This document shows, piece by piece, positions 53,030 through 61,397 of a stretch of 64,000 nucleotides of DNA. The notes under the pieces were generated by a model, which was not told the DNA's origin, did no database searches, and was given only the letters and a program-made list of their open reading frames with translations. Positions within the stretch are counted from its first letter, which is position 1. Each line of letters begins with the position of its first letter. Source of the DNA: Flavobacteriales bacterium UBA6051 (GTDB taxonomy: Bacteria; Bacteroidota; Bacteroidia; Flavobacteriales_D; Crocinitomicaceae); assembly GCA_002427735.1 (NCBI GenBank), contig DIYP01000018.1, positions 134,066 to 198,065 of the forward strand, in the 5' to 3' direction. The position numbers were made by a program, and so were the translations under genes.

Positions 53030-54078
53030 TTAAAAACTACTGAAGTAATACGTTTAGTGTCAATACCCTCAATTTCCTCTGTTCTAACTAGCGAACGTGC
53101 TTTATCATCCTGAAATACTTCCTGTAAGTTCTTGATCTTACCAGCAGGAACATTTAGTTCTTCTAGTTTTTGCAATAATGGAGCTGCTTTGCGCTCTGTA
53201 ATTTTGGCTTGAAGCAGTTCGGCTAATTCGTTTCGATGAATCACGCGCTGTTGATTACTATTGAAATGTGGGTTTGTGGAAAGTTCGTCCAGTCCTAATA
53301 CATGACATAGTTTCTGAAAATGCCGGTCGGATCCAATAGCAAAAGTGATATCAGCATTATCCTGCGTTTTAAATAATTCACCATACGGTGCTATGTTAGG
53401 GTGAAGGCTTCCAATTCTCTGAGGAACATGCCCCGCCATGAGATAATTAGAAGCCTGATTTACCAGACTACTGATTGCGGCATCATATAACGAAACGCTG
53501 ATAGATTTTCCTTTTCCCGTTTTCTCTCGCTCGTACAATGCCAGTAGAATACCCTCTTTTAAATGGTGAGCAGAAAGAACATCAATAAGTGCGACCGGCA
53601 TTTTAACAGGACCGCTCTCAGGTGTACCATTCATAGACATGAAGCCTGATTCGGCTTGAAGAATAAGGTCATATGCAACGCGGTCGCTTTCCTCTCCGTA
53701 ACCGTTAATCTTGCCAATAATTAGTCGTTCATTTGACGCCATTAACTGCTCATTCGTTATACCAAGCTTTACGTCATCACCTTTTTTGAAGTTCGTAATC
53801 AAAATGTCAGCTTTTTTGATCAACTCCATGAATCTTTCATGATCAGTTTCCCTTTTTAAGTCAAGCGAAACATAATTCTTTTTGTAATTAATACTGGAGA
53901 AATATGCCGATAGTGGTTTTTTCGAATCTTCATTAGGAAGTTTCCAACTCCTTGTTACATCCTTGTGAACAGGATGTTCTACTTTCAGCACTTTTGCGCC
54001 TAATTCGGCAAAAAAAGTACCAACAGATGGTCCAGCCAAAACGGTACTCGCATCAATAACGACTAAATCTTCAAGCAT
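53026..54078 (-). CDS. CaiB/BaiF family CoA-transferase
   Basis: A 350-residue class III CoA-transferase. N-terminal LEDLVVIDASTVLAGPSVGTFFAELGAKVLKVEHP and the catalytic-Asp region VALIDVLSAHH are the family hallmarks. It moves CoA between carboxylic acids; the acid here is unknown. Start ATG 54078, preceded by a TATCTTCG box at the four-base spacing. Shorter than many members (often ~400 residues), with the C-terminal domain still present. Confidence 0.92.
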   Translation of the reverse strand: MLEDLVVIDASTVLAGPSVGTFFAELGAKVLKVEHPVHKDVTRSWKLPNEDSKKPLSAYFSSINYKKNYVSLDLKRETDHERFMELIKKADILITNFKKGDDVKLGITNEQLMASNERLIIGKINGYGEESDRVAYDLILQAESGFMSMNGTPESGPVKMPVALIDVLSAHHLKEGILLALYEREKTGKGKSISVSLYDAAISSLVNQASNYLMAGHVPQRIGSLHPNIAPYGELFKTQDNADITFAIGSDRHFQKLCHVLGLDELSTNPHFNSNQQRVIHRNELAELLQAKITERKAAPLLQKLEELNVPAGKIKNLQEVFQDDKARSLVRTEEIEGIDTKRITSVVFK

Positions 54079-54082
54079 AGAG

Positions 54083-54090
54083 CGAAGATA
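54083..54090 (-). promoter_or_regulatory. TATCTTCG -7 box, four bases before the CoA-transferase ATG
   Basis: On the minus strand TATCTTCG (CGAAGATA on plus) is followed by CTCT and the ATG at 54078. Same variant and same gap as at 34208 and 58641. Confidence 0.5.
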
Positions 54091-54145
54091 AGCATTCGTT
54101 CAGGCGAAAGGAAATCCGGTACTTAAATAAAGGTGATTCTCCGAC

Positions 54146-54439
54146 TTAATTTTGAAGCATCCATTCAACATAGGCTTTCACATTGGAAAAATCCTCCGAA
54201 TTAAGTTCGGCCAGCTTCGACATCTCAGGTAAGATAGTTCCCCACTCTTCTTCAGAAAAATTTTTCACAGGTTTTGCCTTGTGACACTTGGTACATTGGT
54301 TGTTATAAATTGATTGCCCCGCGTTTACTTCTGGACTCATGGTTATGATTGGTTCCTCGGATATGTCATTTTTTATTTTTGGCGCACATGATGCAGCGAT
54401 GCACATTCCAAAAATGAATAGAGCGTTGACCTTCTTCAT
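54146..54439 (-). CDS. Small c-type cytochrome lipoprotein
   Basis: 97 residues. N-terminal lipobox around AASC (Cys ~18) predicts lipidation; heme motif CTKCH at 49-53, with a likely axial Met near 76 (PEMSKLAELN) and the WM-QN end of a class I monoheme cytochrome c. It probably carries electrons at the periplasmic face. Own promoter not clear. Confidence 0.9.
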   Translation of the reverse strand: MKKVNALFIFGMCIAASCAPKIKNDISEEPIITMSPEVNAGQSIYNNQCTKCHKAKPVKNFSEEEWGTILPEMSKLAELNSEDFSNVKAYVEWMLQN

Positions 54440-54528
54440 AAGTTATATAATTGTTTTTTGAAAAATATGAAGTGGAGTTGTGACGGCCCGTAAACAAAGG
54501 TAAATTGCTGTAAAACGTTGTGTAAATA

Positions 54529-54557
54529 TTGAATTTTAATGTAGAGCGTTATTTTTG
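54529..54557 (+). promoter_or_regulatory. Complete promoter of tex, with four-base gap to the ATG
   Basis: TTG (54529-54531), 18 bases, TATTTTTG (54550-54557), then CTAA and the ATG at 54562. Both the -33 and -7 elements are good, so this is the best evidence for a leaderless start in the window. Confidence 0.7.
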
Positions 54558-54561
54558 CTAA

Positions 54562-56673
54562 ATGCAACAGTTTGAATTTATCCAGCAGCGAACAGCACTA
54601 GCTGAAAAATCTGTCCGAAATGTTTTAACATTATTATCAGAAGGTGCTACGGTTCCATTTATCGCACGGTATAGAAAAGAAAAGACGGGTGCTTTAGATG
54701 AAGTTGAGATTGCTACTATTCGCGATGAAGCGAAAAGATTTGATGATTTAGTTGCGCGACAAAAAACCATTTTGTCTGCAATTGAGGAGCAAGGTAAGTT
54801 GAATGATGAACTAAAGTCGAAGGTACTTAACTGTTTCGATCCAGTACTGTTAGAAGATATTTATCTGCCGTATAAACAAAAGCGTCAAACGAGGGGAGAG
54901 AAGGCTCGTAAACTAGGGTTGGAGCCATTAGCTAAAATGATTATGTCGCAGAGAGGAGGATCTCCTGAGCAAATGGCAGAACGTTTTGTACGAGGTGAAG
55001 TTTTTGATGAAGAACAGGCGATTGCTGGTGCACGTGATATAATTGCTGAGTGGATCAATGAAAACGCAAGTTTACGCGGTAGACTCAGACAACTCTACGA
55101 AAGAAGGTCGGTTGTTACTTCCAAAGTTTCGAAAGGAAAGGAATTAGAAGGAGAAAAGTACAAGGATTACTTTGATCATTCAGAATCCTTAAAGCACTGT
55201 GCTTCGCATCGTTTTCTCGCACTTTATCGGGCGAGTCGAGAAGGAGTTGTTTCGCTAAAAGTACGACCTGATGAAGAACAAGCACTTTCTCAAGTAGAAC
55301 GATTTTTTGTCAAGGGAACAGGAGAGTGTGCAGATGTCGTTTATTATGCATGTAAGGATGCTTACAAGCGCTTATTGCGCCCTTCATTAGAAAATGAAAT
55401 CATTCAAGTTGCCAAAGAGAAAGCGGATAAAGATGCGATCAAGGTATTTGCAAAAAACCTACGCCAGTTGCTCCTTTCACCACCGTTGGGATCGCGCAGA
55501 ATATTGGCAATAGATCCTGGTTTTCGCACAGGGTGTAAGGTTGTGTGCATTGATGAAAGAGGTACTCTTTTGACGAACGCAACTATTTTTCCGCACCCTC
55601 CACAAAAGGAAGAATCCAAAGCAAAATCGAAGATCGCTCAACTCGTTCAAGCTTATAAAATTGAGGCAATAGCTATCGGAGACGGAACCGCTGGTAGAGA
55701 AACTGAGCGAATGATTAAACACATCCGATTTGATCGAGATGTAGAAGTATTTGTTGTCAGAGAAGATGGTGCCTCGATTTACTCAGCAAGTTCAATCGCA
55801 CGGAAAGAGTTTCCGGATTATGATGTAACTGTGAGAGGCGCTGTTTCCATTGGTCGTCGGTTAATGGACCCTTTGGCTGAGTTAGTAAAAATTGACCCTA
55901 AGTCAGTAGGAGTTGGGCAGTATCAACATGAAGTGAATCAGACTTTACTGAAAGAGTCACTAGATGATGTTGTTGTTTCCTGTGTAAACCAGGTTGGAGT
56001 AGATCTCAATACGGCTTCCTCTTATTTATTGAGCTATGTTTCCGGATTAGGGCCAACACTAGCTGAGAATATAGTAGCATACAGAAAAGAACATGGAGGT
56101 ATTAAATCGCGTTCTGAATTGAAAAAAGTAAAACGATTAGGGGAAAAAGCGTTTGAACAGGCTGCAGGTTTTATTCGTATTCGTGATGCCAAAAACCCGT
56201 TAGACAATTCGTCGGTTCACCCTGAGAGCTATGTTCAGGTGGAAAAAATGGCAAAAACAATGAATATCAAAGTGGAAGAGTTACTTGGAAATGAGCAAGT
56301 CTTGAATAATCTTAATCAGGCAGATTTCCCCGAACTGGACACTTATACATTCAAAGATATCATTGGCGAATTGAAAAAACCGGGGCGTGATCCTCGCAAG
56401 AAAGCGAAAATGTTGGAATTTGATAGTCGAATTAAAACGATAGAAGACCTACAACCAGGAATGAATTTACCAGGAATAGTTACGAATGTCACGAATTTTG
56501 GAGCATTCGTGAACATAGGCATCAAAGAAAACGGATTGATTCATAAATCAAATTTAGCGGATCAATACGTAGAAGATCCGTCAGACTATATTGCCTTACA
56601 TGAGCATGTTGAGGTAAGAGTGATGGAGGTCGATATTAACCGAAAACGTATAGGGCTGAAGAGACTCAATTGA
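54562..56673 (+). CDS. tex: Tex family transcription accessory/RNA-binding protein
   Basis: A 703-residue Tex. Order: N-terminal Tex region (ALAEKSVRNVLTLLSEGATVPFIARYRKEKTG), YqgF/RuvX-like RNase H-fold region around 320-440 (ILAIDPGFRTGCKV; AIAIGDGTAGRETER), helix-hairpin-helix around 480-560 (SYLLSYVSGLGPTLAENIVAYRKE), and a C-terminal S1 RNA-binding domain (GMNLPGIVTNVTNFGAFVNIGIKENGLIH). Binds nucleic acid, role in transcription robustness. Size is slightly below enterobacterial Tex (~770). The 3' end overlaps menC by eight bases. Confidence 0.97.
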   Translation: MQQFEFIQQRTALAEKSVRNVLTLLSEGATVPFIARYRKEKTGALDEVEIATIRDEAKRFDDLVARQKTILSAIEEQGKLNDELKSKVLNCFDPVLLEDIYLPYKQKRQTRGEKARKLGLEPLAKMIMSQRGGSPEQMAERFVRGEVFDEEQAIAGARDIIAEWINENASLRGRLRQLYERRSVVTSKVSKGKELEGEKYKDYFDHSESLKHCASHRFLALYRASREGVVSLKVRPDEEQALSQVERFFVKGTGECADVVYYACKDAYKRLLRPSLENEIIQVAKEKADKDAIKVFAKNLRQLLLSPPLGSRRILAIDPGFRTGCKVVCIDERGTLLTNATIFPHPPQKEESKAKSKIAQLVQAYKIEAIAIGDGTAGRETERMIKHIRFDRDVEVFVVREDGASIYSASSIARKEFPDYDVTVRGAVSIGRRLMDPLAELVKIDPKSVGVGQYQHEVNQTLLKESLDDVVVSCVNQVGVDLNTASSYLLSYVSGLGPTLAENIVAYRKEHGGIKSRSELKKVKRLGEKAFEQAAGFIRIRDAKNPLDNSSVHPESYVQVEKMAKTMNIKVEELLGNEQVLNNLNQADFPELDTYTFKDIIGELKKPGRDPRKKAKMLEFDSRIKTIEDLQPGMNLPGIVTNVTNFGAFVNIGIKENGLIHKSNLADQYVEDPSDYIALHEHVEVRVMEVDINRKRIGLKRLN

Positions 56674-57673
56674 TTTTTTTATAAATCATACCGTTTTCAA
56701 CCGTAAGATCACTTTCAATATTGTTCTCGTAGAGACTTCCCGTTCCTAATCCTTGTGGTAGTTCATTGTCAAATTCTCCAGCGAATTGACAAATGGCATT
56801 CAAACCTATGTTTGATTCAAGAGCAGATGTCATCCACCAAGGAATTGAACGATCTTCAGCAAGCTTTATCCATTCTCTGCTTCCTGAAAAACCACCATGC
56901 AGACTTGGTTTAAGAATAATATACTGTGGTTTTATAGTGTCCAATAGAGCGCATTTTTCTTTGGTCGCATGAACCCCAATGAGTTCCTCGTCGAGTGCTA
57001 TATCTAATGGAGTTTCTTCGCAAAGCGAACGCATTATTTGCCATTGCCCGGGCGCTACAGGTTGTTCAATTGAGTGAATATCACATTCTGCCAAACGCTG
57101 CAGTTTTGCTAAAGCATTTTGTGCAGTAAAAGCACCATTGGCATCAACACGAAGTGTCATTTGGTCAGACGAAAATCGCTTGCGGATTGATGATAATAAT
57201 GTCATTTCGACTTCAAAATCAATGGCACCGATTTTCATTTTGATGGTATCGAACCCTAATTCAATTTTTTCTTCAATTTGTTCACGCATAAATCCTTCGT
57301 CGCCCATCCAAATTAGACCATTGATAGGAATTTTTTCTTCTCCGCGTGTGAAGCGATTATTGAATAGTTTTTGTCGTCCGCCATTCTTTAAATCGAGCAA
57401 TGCCGTTTCAACGCCAAATTTGATGGAGGGCCAATCTGTCAAGTCCTGACTTATATTAGACGCAACATCATTTAATTTAGCTTCATAGGTTCTAAAATCG
57501 CTAAAGTCTGGAGATAACCCCGGAATAATGCTACATTCTCCAATGCCTTTAATAGAAGGTTCCGAAGCATGCCATAATTCAATAAACCATGCGTGCTTCT
57601 CCGTCAATATTCCGCGACTTGTTCCACTAGGACGCTTGAATTTAAATACTTTTTTTGTAATTCGAACTTCCAT
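56666..57673 (-). CDS. menC: o-Succinylbenzoate synthase MenC
   Basis: A 335-residue enolase-superfamily enzyme that dehydrates SHCHC to o-succinylbenzoate in menaquinone biosynthesis. Catalytic Lys in FDTIKMKIGA, metal ligands Asp in RVDANGAF, Glu in HSIEQPV, Asp in ALDEEL, second Lys in YIILKPSLHGG. Its ATG shares a base with the menA stop (TAATG). The mode of action matches the Bacteroidota form of MenC. Convergent with tex. Confidence 0.93.
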   Translation of the reverse strand: MEVRITKKVFKFKRPSGTSRGILTEKHAWFIELWHASEPSIKGIGECSIIPGLSPDFSDFRTYEAKLNDVASNISQDLTDWPSIKFGVETALLDLKNGGRQKLFNNRFTRGEEKIPINGLIWMGDEGFMREQIEEKIELGFDTIKMKIGAIDFEVEMTLLSSIRKRFSSDQMTLRVDANGAFTAQNALAKLQRLAECDIHSIEQPVAPGQWQIMRSLCEETPLDIALDEELIGVHATKEKCALLDTIKPQYIILKPSLHGGFSGSREWIKLAEDRSIPWWMTSALESNIGLNAICQFAGEFDNELPQGLGTGSLYENNIESDLTVENGMIYKKIN

Positions 57674-58575
57674 TAGATAAAGATCAATCCAAGGGTCATA
57701 AATAAAGAAATAGCAAAGGTTGACAGTGCAACTTTTTTCAATTCCGGATCGAATTCCTTTGGGTTCTGGGTTTTCATCACTTTATACAAGTGTATCAATA
57801 GAATGACTCCTGGTAGCATGCAAGCGAATAACTGCGGCTGATCCAGTTTTCCAATAAAAATTGCCATTGAAGCGAGCCCAATAGTAATCAGTAACATGTG
57901 ATAAAACTTGGCAATATTCGGTCCCATTTTAACCACAAGTGTGTTTTTGCCAGATCGCTTGTCGTTTTGATGATCACGCATGTTATTTAGATTTAATACT
58001 GCAGTACTTAAGAGTCCTGTGAAAATTGCAAGATGAATATTTTCCCAAAAAAAGGACTCAGCAAAAAGAGAATAGACACCTAAAACACTAACGCCACCAA
58101 AAAAAATAAGCACCATCAAATCACCCATTCCATGATACCCATAAGCTTTCTTACCAACTGTGTAGGTAATCGCCGCAATGACGCAGGCTACGGCCAATCC
58201 AATATAAAGCCAAATAATATTCATTGGCATTTGCTGGGCTCCAAAATAAATCAACATACCAGCAGAGATAAAACTCAAGAGAGAAGTCAGTATGACTGCC
58301 GTTCTCATTTCTTTTTTTGAAATCTTACCGGATTGCACCGCGCGAGTTGGACCAAGGCGTTGTGCATTGTCTGTACCTTTAATGCTATCCCCTAAGTCAT
58401 TTGCAAAATTAGAAAGCACCTGAAACAGAACGGTGGTAGTGAGGGCTAAAATAAAAATGCGCAAATCCCAAAAGCCTTGGTAATGAGCTACTCCCGAACC
58501 AAGAAGAATTCCTGATAAAGATAATGGCAGTGTTCTTAGGCGCATTGCCTGAATCCAAGCTTTCGATTTTGACAT
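57673..58575 (-). CDS. menA: 1,4-Dihydroxy-2-naphthoate polyprenyltransferase MenA
   Basis: A 300-residue UbiA-type membrane enzyme attaching the isoprenoid tail to dihydroxynaphthoate. Start at the ATG 58575; frames extending upstream are not plausible. Prenyl-binding Asp motifs: NFANDLGDSIKGTDN and NNMRDHQNDKRSGKN. About eight helices. Together with menC it supplies menaquinone, the acceptor for the Nqr pump. Confidence 0.94.
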   Translation of the reverse strand: MSKSKAWIQAMRLRTLPLSLSGILLGSGVAHYQGFWDLRIFILALTTTVLFQVLSNFANDLGDSIKGTDNAQRLGPTRAVQSGKISKKEMRTAVILTSLLSFISAGMLIYFGAQQMPMNIIWLYIGLAVACVIAAITYTVGKKAYGYHGMGDLMVLIFFGGVSVLGVYSLFAESFFWENIHLAIFTGLLSTAVLNLNNMRDHQNDKRSGKNTLVVKMGPNIAKFYHMLLITIGLASMAIFIGKLDQPQLFACMLPGVILLIHLYKVMKTQNPKEFDPELKKVALSTFAISLFMTLGLIFI

Positions 58576-58616
58576 ATTGTAAAAGTAACGAAACTGATCA
58601 TTAAACAACGATAGAA

Positions 58617-58648
58617 TTGTGCGTACATAATAAAATTGGTTATCTTCG
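58617..58648 (+). promoter_or_regulatory. Promoter of the NMO-like gene, four-base gap to the ATG
   Basis: TTG (58617-58619), 21 bases, TATCTTCG (58641-58648), then TGAT and the ATG at 58653. It faces the menA promoter region. Like the tex promoter, it has both elements. Confidence 0.55.
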
Positions 58649-58652
58649 TGAT

Positions 58653-59624
58653 ATGATTTCACACCCCAAAGAATGTGCACTCAGCCAGCTACTTAATATA
58701 GATTTCCCAATTATTGTAGCTCCCATGTTTCTCGTTTCCAATAAGAAAATGACAACGGAGGCGATTAAAGCGGGCGTAACTGCTGCAATTCCCGCGTTGA
58801 ATTACAGAACAGTTGATGAGCTGAGAGAAGTCATTCGGGAAATTAAAGCAGAATCGGGAGGTCCTTTCGGAATAAATCTAATTGTCAACAAGTCAAACTT
58901 TTTATACAAAGAGCAGTTGAAGGTATGTTGCGAAGAAAAAGTGGATTTCATTATTACCTCGTTAGGATCACCAGAAGAAACGATTAAAAGTGCACATGCA
59001 GCTGGTGTAAAGGTTTTTTGCGATGTCGTTGATGTTCGCTATGCAAAGAAGGTAGAGTCTTTGGGGGCAGATGCGATCATTGCGGTCAACAAAGAAGCGG
59101 GTGGACATGCTGGACCAATGTCTTACAAAGAGCTTGTGCCGCTATTGAAAAAAGAATGCTCTATTCCTGTTATTTCAGCTGGTGGAGTTGGAAATGGTCA
59201 TGAAATCAGGGAGATGATCGAGCATGGCGCTGATGGGTGCTCTATGGGAAGTGTTTTTATTGCTTCTGAAGAATCAGAAGTCTCTCAAGATTACAAGCAG
59301 GCTTGTGTGGACTACGGAAAAGATGATATCGTTCTGACGACAAAGCTTTCTGGAACACCTTGTACAGTAATCAATACACCGTATGTTCAAAAAATCGGAA
59401 CAAAACAGAATGCACTGGAGCGGTTCTTAAATAAGAATAAGAGAATTAAAAAGTGGTTTAAAGCTTTCACCTTTATGAAAGGAATGAAACGATTGCAAAA
59501 AGCAGCCTTTAGTTCTACCTATAAGACAGTCTGGTGTGCAGGTCCGTCTATTGAGCATGTAAACGCTATTCGCCCTATTGGGAAAATTATTGAGCAATTG
59601 AAATCGGAGTATGGACAAGGGTAA
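58653..59624 (+). CDS. NAD(P)H-dependent flavin oxidoreductase (nitronate monooxygenase type), copy 2
   Basis: 323 residues from ATG 58653 (non-ATG starts 36 bases upstream fall on the -33 element). FMN TIM barrel: DFPIIVAPMFLVSNKKMT, NKEAGGHAGPMSYKE, SAGGVGNGHEIREMIEHGADGCSMGS. Its last ~60 residues (after the barrel) are Lys/Arg-rich (LNKNKRIKKWFKAF), unlike copy 1. It overlaps a DUF4442 gene by 14 bp. Substrate unknown. Confidence 0.85.
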   Translation: MISHPKECALSQLLNIDFPIIVAPMFLVSNKKMTTEAIKAGVTAAIPALNYRTVDELREVIREIKAESGGPFGINLIVNKSNFLYKEQLKVCCEEKVDFIITSLGSPEETIKSAHAAGVKVFCDVVDVRYAKKVESLGADAIIAVNKEAGGHAGPMSYKELVPLLKKECSIPVISAGGVGNGHEIREMIEHGADGCSMGSVFIASEESEVSQDYKQACVDYGKDDIVLTTKLSGTPCTVINTPYVQKIGTKQNALERFLNKNKRIKKWFKAFTFMKGMKRLQKAAFSSTYKTVWCAGPSIEHVNAIRPIGKIIEQLKSEYGQG

Positions 59625-60090
59625 ACATGTCTCTATTGGAACTATTCGTCGAAAGCTTTTTTTATTAGGACTTCTCAAGATTCCCATGATAGGCTTCGTC
59701 CGTCCACGATTATTGACGCTTTCGGAGACAGATGTAGAAGTGAAAATCAGACTAAAGCGAAGGTCGAAGAATCACTTAAATTCCATGTATTTTGGTGCTT
59801 TAGCTGTAGGAGCGGATATTGCTGCAGGTATCCAGGCGTTTTATTTTTCCGAGTTAATGGGAAAGCCAGTTTCTCTTGCCTTTAAAGGAATTCATGGGGA
59901 GTTTTTAATGAGAGCAGAAAGCGATATCGTTTTTAAAAGTAGTCAGGGGAGCTTAGTGAAATCCGCCATGGAAAACTCTCTGAAAAATGGAGAGAGAATC
60001 AATCAGCCTATTGAAGTTATTGCCCTTAATGATCAAGAAGAGGTGGTAGCTACTTTTGAAATGATATTATCCGTGCGCGTTAAGCAATAA
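59611..60090 (+). CDS. DUF4442 (hotdog-fold thioesterase-like) protein
   Basis: A 159-residue protein of the DUF4442 family, which adopts the hotdog fold of acyl-CoA thioesterases (PaaI-like). Supporting segment: NHLNSMYFGALAVGADIAAGIQAFYF, where the N-H-x-N-S pattern and the long central helix are typical. Its start overlaps the end of the flavoprotein gene by 14 bp, so they are translated together. Whether it hydrolyses acyl-CoA is not shown. Confidence 0.8.
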   Translation: MDKGKHVSIGTIRRKLFLLGLLKIPMIGFVRPRLLTLSETDVEVKIRLKRRSKNHLNSMYFGALAVGADIAAGIQAFYFSELMGKPVSLAFKGIHGEFLMRAESDIVFKSSQGSLVKSAMENSLKNGERINQPIEVIALNDQEEVVATFEMILSVRVKQ

Positions 60091-60119
60091 CTATAGAACT
60101 CGTTACAACATTGAATTTT

Positions 60120-60127
60120 TATATTTG
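60120..60127 (+). promoter_or_regulatory. -7 box of the rhodanese operon
   Basis: TATATTTG, perfect match, 20 bases before the rhodanese ATG at 60148. No clear -33 TTG. Confidence 0.5.
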
Positions 60128-60147
60128 TCAGTTCAAATAAAGAATCA

Positions 60148-60468
60148 ATGGAATACATAAGTGCAGTTGAGGTAAACAACAAGATTGAAAAAGGCGAATC
60201 GGTTCAGGTAATTGATATCCGTGAATCTTATGAATTAGATATTTGCAAGGTTGATAGCTTTCTTCATATCCCAATGGCAGATGTGGAAACACGTTTAAAT
60301 GAAATCCGCACAGATGTGCCTGTTGTTATTTGTTGCAGGTCAGGTAAGAGAGCTTTAGCTGTCGCCAACCTATTGATGCAAGACCATGACTTGTCTAATG
60401 TTTCCATACTTGAAGGTGGGATTTTGGCATGGAGAGAAGATGTTGATAACACTTTAGAAGCTTATTAA
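60148..60468 (+). CDS. Rhodanese-like sulfurtransferase domain protein
   Basis: A 106-residue single rhodanese domain. The active-site Cys is in CRSGKRA (Cys 63), with DIRESYEL near 23-30. Such domains carry sulfane sulfur. Its stop overlaps the ATG of the DUF368 gene by one base, and it heads a four-gene unit. Confidence 0.92.
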   Translation: MEYISAVEVNNKIEKGESVQVIDIRESYELDICKVDSFLHIPMADVETRLNEIRTDVPVVICCRSGKRALAVANLLMQDHDLSNVSILEGGILAWREDVDNTLEAY

Positions 60469-61397
60469 TGGAGAAAAGATCACCAATTAAATTGGGCTTG
60501 TTGTCACTGAAAGGGATGGCCATGGGAGCTGCTGATGTTGTGCCAGGTGTTTCCGGAGGTACGATTGCTTTCATCTCAGGGATTTATGAAGAGCTTATTA
60601 CAAGCATTAATAATATTAACCTGGGAGCACTGAAAGTCCTTAGAAAAGAAGGTGTCAAAAAGTTTTGGGAACATATCAATGGTACTTTTTTTGTCTTTTT
60701 GTTCGCCGGAATCTTTATTAGTATTCTATCACTGTCAAAAGTAGTGTTGCATCTTCTCGAGAATGAACCAGTGTTGTTATGGAGTTTCTTTTTTGGTCTT
60801 ATTGTAGCTAGTGTATGGTTGGTTGGGAAAACCATCAGTAATTGGAATGTAGGGGTCATTGCGTTTTTATTACTTGGAACTGGGATAGCTTTTTATATTT
60901 CTACTATTCAGACAGTCGCTCATGTTGATGCTCAATGGTACATTGTTTTAAGTGGTGCTTTGGCAATATGTGCAATGATCTTACCAGGTGTCTCCGGGTC
61001 ATTTATTTTAGTGCTTCTGGGGAGTTACCATACGGTACTGAGTGCGATTAAAGATCGAGACCTTATGGTTATAGGTCTTTTTGCAATTGGTTGTATTGTT
61101 GGATTGTTGTCATTTGCGCGACTCCTTAAGTTCTTGTTTTCAAAGTTTAAAGAAATCACAATTGCGTTGCTTACTGGATTCATGATCGGATCATTGTATA
61201 AAGTATGGCCGTGGAAGATTAAAGTAGGAGAAGCGCCTTTGGTGGTGCATTCTGATGGAAAAGAAGACTGGATGATGCAGAATGTAAGTCCCGCTCACTT
61301 TGATGGTGATGCACAGTTTTGGATGGCTATCGCATGTGCAATTGGGGGGCTACTGGTTGTTGTTATTCTCGAGCGTTTTGCTCCAAAGAAGTCATGA
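60468..61397 (+). CDS. DUF368 membrane protein (polyprenyl-phosphate transporter type)
   Basis: A 309-residue polytopic protein (about eight helices). Two matching half-site motifs, ADVVPGVSGGTIAF near the start and ILPGVSGSFILVLLG in the middle, give the internal repeat typical of DUF368. Family members were shown to recycle undecaprenyl phosphate across the cytoplasmic membrane (PopT). It would support cell-wall and glycan synthesis. It starts on the last base of the rhodanese stop and ends overlapping aroE (ATGA). Confidence 0.9.
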   Translation: MEKRSPIKLGLLSLKGMAMGAADVVPGVSGGTIAFISGIYEELITSINNINLGALKVLRKEGVKKFWEHINGTFFVFLFAGIFISILSLSKVVLHLLENEPVLLWSFFFGLIVASVWLVGKTISNWNVGVIAFLLLGTGIAFYISTIQTVAHVDAQWYIVLSGALAICAMILPGVSGSFILVLLGSYHTVLSAIKDRDLMVIGLFAIGCIVGLLSFARLLKFLFSKFKEITIALLTGFMIGSLYKVWPWKIKVGEAPLVVHSDGKEDWMMQNVSPAHFDGDAQFWMAIACAIGGLLVVVILERFAPKKS

